A stretch of DNA of 64,000 nt, from assembly GCF_030161095.1 (NCBI RefSeq), contig NZ_BSPP01000007.1, positions 62,001 through 126,000 of the forward strand, in the 5' to 3' direction. The position numbers were made by a program, and so were the translations under genes. Below the pieces are notes generated by a model. That model was not told the DNA's origin. It searched no databases and worked only from the letters and a program-made list of their open reading frames with translations. Within the stretch, counting starts at the first letter, position 1; every line of letters starts with the position of its first letter. Positions 59,916 to 64,000 of this stretch are shown here, in pieces. The DNA comes from Cypionkella aquatica. GTDB lineage: Bacteria > Pseudomonadota > Alphaproteobacteria > Rhodobacterales > Rhodobacteraceae.

Positions 59916-60836
59916 TTAGCTGCGTTGCAGTTTCACCGCTTCGGACCGACCAAGCCGCAAGAAATGACCAATGTAGGGCTTTGAAGCATCTTCTTCACGC
60001 GTCGCCGCAAATAGGCGTTTGGTGATCGCGTCGGTTTTGCCGGGCGGCGGGGCCAAGGCGCGGGTAACGTAATCGGCGTTGGATTTCACATCGCGCAGAA
60101 CCCAATCCGGAAGCACCGCTACACCCCGATTAGAGCCGACAAGCATCAGGATCACCGCGGTCAGTTCCACAGGGCGCTGGGCGCGAGGTTCGATCTTGGC
60201 GGGGGTCAGCAGTTCGGTGAACACATCCAGCTTATCGCGGGGCACAGGATAGGTGATCAGGGTCTGGTCGCGGAAATCCTCGGCCTCGATCAGCGATTTC
60301 TCGGCCAATGGGTTCTGTGCCGAAGCGATGAACATCGGATGATAATCGAATAACGGGTTAAAGGTGATGCCGGGCAAAGGTTCGGGGTTGGACGAGATCA
60401 CCAGATCCACCTCTTCGCGCAAAAGCGCGGGGAAGCTGTCAAAGGCGAGGCCGGCACGGATATCCACATCGACCTCGGGCCAAGCGTGGCGGAACAATTC
60501 CAGCACTGGAAACAGCCAGTCAAAGCAGGCGTGGCATTGGATGGCGATGTGCAAGCGCCCGGTTTTTCCGGCCTGAAGCGCGCGAAATTCTTCTTCCAGC
60601 GCGGTGATCTCGGGCAAAATCCTCTCGGCCGCGCGCAGCATCCTGATCCCCGCCGCAGAAAGCGTCATCGGTTTGGATCGGCGCACAAACAGCTCCATCC
60701 CAACCTGCGCCTCCAGTCCTGCCACCTGATGCGACAGCGCCGATTGCGTCATGTTCATCAGGTCGGCCGCGCGGGCAAGGCCACCGGCCTGATGGATGGC
60801 GCGGATTGTGCGCAGATGGCGGAGTTCCAGATACAT
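59916..60836 (-). CDS. metR: LysR-family regulator MetR
   Basis: 306 residues: LysR HTH (LRTIRAIHQAGGLARAADLM, MTQSALSHQVAGLEAQVG) and substrate domain with AIQCHACFDWLFPVLE, near-identical to the homocysteine-binding region of MetR (CHSCVQWLTPAL type), and DLVISSNPEPLPGI. It is divergent from metF and an exact MetR box lies between. Confidence 0.88.
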   Translation of the reverse strand: MYLELRHLRTIRAIHQAGGLARAADLMNMTQSALSHQVAGLEAQVGMELFVRRSKPMTLSAAGIRMLRAAERILPEITALEEEFRALQAGKTGRLHIAIQCHACFDWLFPVLELFRHAWPEVDVDIRAGLAFDSFPALLREEVDLVISSNPEPLPGITFNPLFDYHPMFIASAQNPLAEKSLIEAEDFRDQTLITYPVPRDKLDVFTELLTPAKIEPRAQRPVELTAVILMLVGSNRGVAVLPDWVLRDVKSNADYVTRALAPPPGKTDAITKRLFAATREEDASKPYIGHFLRLGRSEAVKLQRS

Positions 60837-60866
60837 GCGTGGTTCTCATGTTTATGTTGAAAACTA

Positions 60867-60879
60867 TGAATTGGATTCA
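60867..60879. promoter_or_regulatory. MetR binding site
   Basis: TGAATTGGATTCA matches the known MetR consensus TGAA-N5-TTCA exactly. It lies between metR (-) and metF (+), 45 bp before the metF start. Confidence 0.85.
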
Positions 60880-60923
60880 ATTTACGCAGCATGTCAGAAA
60901 GGGGCAAGTAAAAGGAGCCTATC

Positions 60924-61802
60924 ATGACCGCACCGCGCATCTCGTTTGAATTCTTCCCGCCGCAAAGCCTGGACGCCTCGTTCAAACTTTGGGAAACCGT
61001 GCAGGTGCTGGCCCCGATGCAACCAAATTTTGTCTCCGTGACTTACGGCGCAGGCGGCACAACCCGCAAACTGACGCATGAGGCAGTGGGCGCAATCAAG
61101 CGAAATTACGGGCTGAACGTGGCGGCGCATCTGACTTGCGTGGATGCCAGCCGTACCGAAACGCTTGAGATTGCAGATGCTTATGCCGAGGTTGGCGTGA
61201 ACGAGATTGTGGCTTTGCGCGGGGATGCACCGAAAGGGGCTGACCGCTTCACGCCACATCCCGAAGGCTTTGCCGATTCCTCCGAGCTGGTGGCGGCCTT
61301 GGCAAAAATCGGCAAGTTCAACATCCGTGTTGGGGCCTATCCCGAACCGCACCCGGATGCCGCCGACCGTTTTGCTGATGTGACATGGCTGAAGCGCAAG
61401 ATAGACGCAGGGGCCAGCAGCGCCATCACCCAGTTTTTCTTTGAAGCCGACACGTTCTTCCGTTTCCGCGATGCTTGCGTCAAAGCGGGGATTGATGCGC
61501 CAATCATTCCGGGTATCTTGCCGATCCAATCTTGGGAAGGCACCAAGAAATTCGCCGCCCGGTGTGGCACAAGCGTGCCTTTGCGTCTGGATGAGGGCTT
61601 TGCCGCCGCCAAACGCGACGGGCGCGAAGATTTGCTGGCGCTGACGCAATGCACAACTCTGTGCAGCCGTCTGTTGGAAGGTGGCGTGCAGGATCTGCAT
61701 TTCTACACGCTCAACCGCCCGGATCTAACCCGTGAGGTGGTGCGGGCATTGGGAATTGCGCCGGAAATTGCCCCCCAAATTGCACTCGAAAAGGTCGCTT
61801 AA
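60924..61802 (+). CDS. metF: Methylenetetrahydrofolate reductase
   Basis: 292 residues, standard bacterial MetF length. RISFEFFPPQSLDA with the catalytic Glu, FVSVTYGAGGTTRK, AHLTCVDASRTETLEIADAY, ALRGDAPKGAD, ITQFFFEADTFFRF and PGILPI are all present. It makes 5-methyl-THF for methionine synthesis. ATG 60924 follows AAAGGAG. Probably activated by MetR. Confidence 0.95.
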   Translation: MTAPRISFEFFPPQSLDASFKLWETVQVLAPMQPNFVSVTYGAGGTTRKLTHEAVGAIKRNYGLNVAAHLTCVDASRTETLEIADAYAEVGVNEIVALRGDAPKGADRFTPHPEGFADSSELVAALAKIGKFNIRVGAYPEPHPDAADRFADVTWLKRKIDAGASSAITQFFFEADTFFRFRDACVKAGIDAPIIPGILPIQSWEGTKKFAARCGTSVPLRLDEGFAAAKRDGREDLLALTQCTTLCSRLLEGGVQDLHFYTLNRPDLTREVVRALGIAPEIAPQIALEKVA

Positions 61803-61852
61803 GCGTTAACGTCTCCCTGACGGCAGGTCCCCCAGACCGGCGACCCTACTTG

Positions 61853-61882
61853 CGCGCCTCCCCCCACGGGAGGCGCGTTTTT
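61853..61882 (+). terminator. Terminator of metF
   Basis: CGCGCCTC/GAGGCGCG (61853-61860, 61870-61877) with a 9-base loop and TTTTT, 50 bp after the stop. Confidence 0.9.
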
Positions 61883-61941
61883 CCTATGCGGCCATGGGCA
61901 GGATGCGTTAAAGCTTGGGAAATATCGCAAGGATGCCCGCA

Positions 61942-62379
61942 ATGAAGCCGATTTTCGTTCTGAATGGCCCGAACCTGAACATGCTGGGCCAGCGCCAGCC
62001 CGAAATTTATGGCCAAGAAACCTTGGCCGATGTGGTGGCGCAACTGACCGCTTTGGCGCCGGAACTGGGGCTGAGCGTCGAGGCGATGCAATCCAACCAC
62101 GAAGGCCAATTGGTCGATTGGATTCAAGACGCGCGCGGCGTTGCGGCTGGCATTATCATCAATCCGGGGGCTTATTCGCACACCTCGGTGGCGATTCTGG
62201 ATGCGCTGAACCTGTTTGAAGGCGTGGTGCTTGAGGTGCATATATCAAACATCCACAAGCGCGAGGCGTTCCGGCATCATTCTTTTGTTTCGAGCCGCGC
62301 CGAGGGGGTGATCGCGGGCTTCGGCACTGAAGGTTATCTGCTGGCGCTGCGGCGGATGGCGACTTTGCTGACACGCTAA
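61942..62379 (+). CDS. aroQ: 3-dehydroquinate dehydratase, type II
   Basis: 145 residues from ATG 61942, with AAGGA upstream; the frame opens at 61915. [18 protein letters not shown] at the start, the catalytic His region [16 protein letters not shown] and [17 protein letters not shown] are diagnostic. Third step of the shikimate pathway. Confidence 0.96.
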   Translation: MKPIFVLNGPNLNMLGQRQPEIYGQETLADVVAQLTALAPELGLSVEAMQSNHEGQLVDWIQDARGVAAGIIINPGAYSHTSVAILDALNLFEGVVLEVHISNIHKREAFRHHSFVSSRAEGVIAGFGTEGYLLALRRMATLLTR

Positions 62380-62425
62380 GCATGGTTCAGCTGTGGAAGC
62401 CTCCGGCGGGGATATTTGGACGAGT

Positions 62426-63508
62426 ATGAAATGGTTTCAGTGGCATCCAAAGGCGCGTGTCGTAGGTGATGATCGGGCTTTGCGCGCGGCCTTGGCAGTG
62501 CCGGGGCGTCCGTTTCGGATTGGCGGGGGTGGGCCGCAGCCGCGTGGCGAGGGGATGTTTGAGACGCTGACCTCTGGCTCATCCGGAGCACCACGACGGA
62601 TTTTGCGCAGCATGGCCTCGTGGACGCACAGCTTTGCGATCAATGCCGGGTTGTTTGGCGTGGGGCCGGGTTGTCGCGTGGCCGTGCTGGGGGATCTGGT
62701 TCACTCGCTGGCGCTTTATGGCGCTCTGGAGGCGCTGCATCTGGGCGCAGAGTTGTCTTTGCTGGGTGGGATGCGGCCGGATCGGCAGGTGCGCGCGCTG
62801 CGGGGGGCTTCGGTGATTTATGCAACGCCTGCACAGTTGCGCCTGCTGATCGAGGCTGGTTGGCAGGCGTCTGGCTTGATCTTAGTTGGCGGATCAAAGC
62901 TGGATGCGGGCTTGCGGGCCGCTATGGCGGGGGCGCGGATCACCGAATTCTACGGTGCCGCCGAGGCAAGTTTCATCACGCTGGCAGGGCCGGATGCGCC
63001 TGCGAATTCGGTCGGATCGACCTATCCCGGGGTCGAGATTGAAGTGCGGGCAGGGCTGATTTGGGTGCGCTCGCCCTATCTGTTTCAGGGCTATGCCGGT
63101 CAGGATTTGGGGGCGGATGTGGGGGGGGCTATCTGGGATCAGGGCTGGTTGTCGGTGGGCGAAATGGGGAGGCTGGACGGCGGGTATCTCTATCTGTCTG
63201 GACGGGCAGGGCGGATGGTGACGGTTGCTGATCAAAATGTGTTTCCTGAGCAAATTGAAGAGTTTATCGGCGGGCTGCCGGGGGTAACCCGCGTTGCGAT
63301 ACTGCCGCGCCGGGATGCTTTGCGCGGTGCGGTCATGGTTGCGGTGATCCGCGGTGATACCAGTGCCGAGGCCGCAATACTGGCGGCGTGCCGGGCGCGC
63401 TTGGGGCCATTGATTGCCCCGCGCGCAGTCATCTGGGTGTTGGATTGGCCGGTGTTGGCCTCTGGTAAAACCGATCTTGTCGCGCTTGCGCATCAGGTCG
63501 GGCTATGA
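62426..63508 (+). CDS. AMP-binding acyl-CoA synthetase-like enzyme, short form
   Basis: 360 residues from ATG 62426, against about 500 for typical members, so the N-terminal domain is reduced. The phosphate loop TSGSSGAPRRI, FYGAAEASFITLAG, GEMGRLDGGYLYLSGRAGRM and the catalytic Lys in LASGKTDLVAL are present. It precedes a thiolase gene coupled by ATGA; together they may make an acyl or polyketide-like compound. Substrate unknown. Confidence 0.82.
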   Translation: MKWFQWHPKARVVGDDRALRAALAVPGRPFRIGGGGPQPRGEGMFETLTSGSSGAPRRILRSMASWTHSFAINAGLFGVGPGCRVAVLGDLVHSLALYGALEALHLGAELSLLGGMRPDRQVRALRGASVIYATPAQLRLLIEAGWQASGLILVGGSKLDAGLRAAMAGARITEFYGAAEASFITLAGPDAPANSVGSTYPGVEIEVRAGLIWVRSPYLFQGYAGQDLGADVGGAIWDQGWLSVGEMGRLDGGYLYLSGRAGRMVTVADQNVFPEQIEEFIGGLPGVTRVAILPRRDALRGAVMVAVIRGDTSAEAAILAACRARLGPLIAPRAVIWVLDWPVLASGKTDLVALAHQVGL

Positions 63509-64000
63509 GCGTTATTGTGGCTGCCAAACGCACAGCCGTTGTGCCGCGCGGCGGCGCTTTTGCACGGTTGGAGATTGAATATCTGGCCGCTCCCGTTGTG
63601 CAGGCTCTGCTGGAGGCGGCAGGGATTGCAGGGCAGCAGGTTGATGAATTGATCTGCGCCAATGCCTTGGGGGCTGGGGGCAATCCGGCGCGGCGCGTTG
63701 CGCTGGCCGCAGGTTTGCCCGAACGGGTGGCCGGATTGTCGGTCGATCGGCAATGCGCGGGGGGCTTGGATGCGATCCTGCTGGCGCGGGCTTTGGTGGA
63801 CAGCGGTGCAGCCGAAGCGGTCATCGCGGGCGGGGTGGAAAGCTATTCGCGCAGGCCCTTGCGGCTGCGCACCGACCCGGATGGCGGCGCGGCGGTCGCC
63901 TATGATCAGGCGCGGTTCACGCCTTGGGCGGACCGCGATCCGGCGATGGCGGATGCAGCATCGGCTTTGGCCGTGCGCTTAGGTATTTCAAGAGCGGCGC
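63505..64000 (+). CDS. Thiolase family protein, N-terminal part (3' end outside window)
   Basis: 165 residues visible. VIVAAKRTAVVPRGGAFA is the usual thiolase start and the nucleophile Cys stands in SVDRQCAGGLDAI; AGGVESYSRRP follows. Thiolases of this class join or cleave 3-oxoacyl-CoA. The frame is open to the window edge. ATG 63505 overlaps the synthetase stop. Confidence 0.9.
   Translation, partial: MSVIVAAKRTAVVPRGGAFARLEIEYLAAPVVQALLEAAGIAGQQVDELICANALGAGGNPARRVALAAGLPERVAGLSVDRQCAGGLDAILLARALVDSGAAEAVIAGGVESYSRRPLRLRTDPDGGAAVAYDQARFTPWADRDPAMADAASALAVRLGISRAA

Overview
The window is a GC-rich alphaproteobacterial chromosome segment, most likely from the Rhodobacteraceae. The evidence is the Flp pilins with a VTVDW motif, a PutR-PutA pair with a separate Lrp-type regulator, the overall gene content, and many ATGA-coupled operons. 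Everything here comes from reading the sequence by eye; no database search was possible.

Layout, left to right. (1) 1-2706: 3' part of a very large GH94-type glucan synthase/phosphorylase gene. (2) 2997-3902: rlmF, transcribed leftward. (3) 4390-12129: a seven-gene operon, all rightward, mostly ATGA-coupled, with a palindromic operator at its head and a strong terminator at its end. It encodes a NicX-type ring dioxygenase, an acyl-CoA-dehydrogenase-fold flavoprotein without the usual catalytic Glu, an SRPBCC-alpha/beta-hydrolase fusion, a TetR regulator, a glutamine-synthetase-like ligase, a flavin reductase and an APC permease. It looks like an uncharacterised pathway for an N-heterocycle or aromatic amine. 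guaD follows on the opposite strand. (4) 13704-15610: mgtE and a 5-formyl-THF cyclo-ligase. (5) 15775-28830: a leftward Tad/Flp pilus locus with a recently duplicated flp gene, and a divergent lytic transglycosylase. (6) 30148-31996: scoA, a small unknown gene, scoB, and a GNAT gene. (7) 32194-48959: a genomic island, described below. (8) 48979-52974: putR and putA. (9) 53112-64000: rhomboid protease, inositol monophosphatase, ABC-F ATPase, an emr-type efflux operon with its MarR regulator, metR/metF with an exact MetR box, aroQ, a short acyl-CoA synthetase and the start of a thiolase.

The most unusual region is the island. The host tRNA-Leu(UAA) gene is cut in its anticodon loop: the 5' half lies at 32194-32233 and the 3' half at 48904-48959. 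Joined, the halves pair with a perfect GCCCGCG/CGCGGGC acceptor stem. Between them sit two related elements in tandem, A (32224-44780) and B (44771-48913), separated by the 10-bp core ACTTAAAATC. Each element carries its own complete, different tRNA-Leu(UAA) gene just inside its left end, apparently to replace the tRNA it destroys. Next to each tRNA is a restriction-modification cassette (A: m5C methyltransferase, HNH nuclease and an OLD-family nuclease; B: YhdJ-like adenine methyltransferase and a putative restriction enzyme). The right side of each carries a shared pair of small genes and a tyrosine integrase, intact in A and truncated in B. Element A also has an excisionase-like gene, two proteins resembling phage small terminases, an array of about eight GC-rich hairpins and an iteron-like AT-rich region, which suggests a phage-satellite or tycheposon-like biology. 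I regard this tRNA-replacing, defence-carrying element family as the best candidate for an undescribed system.
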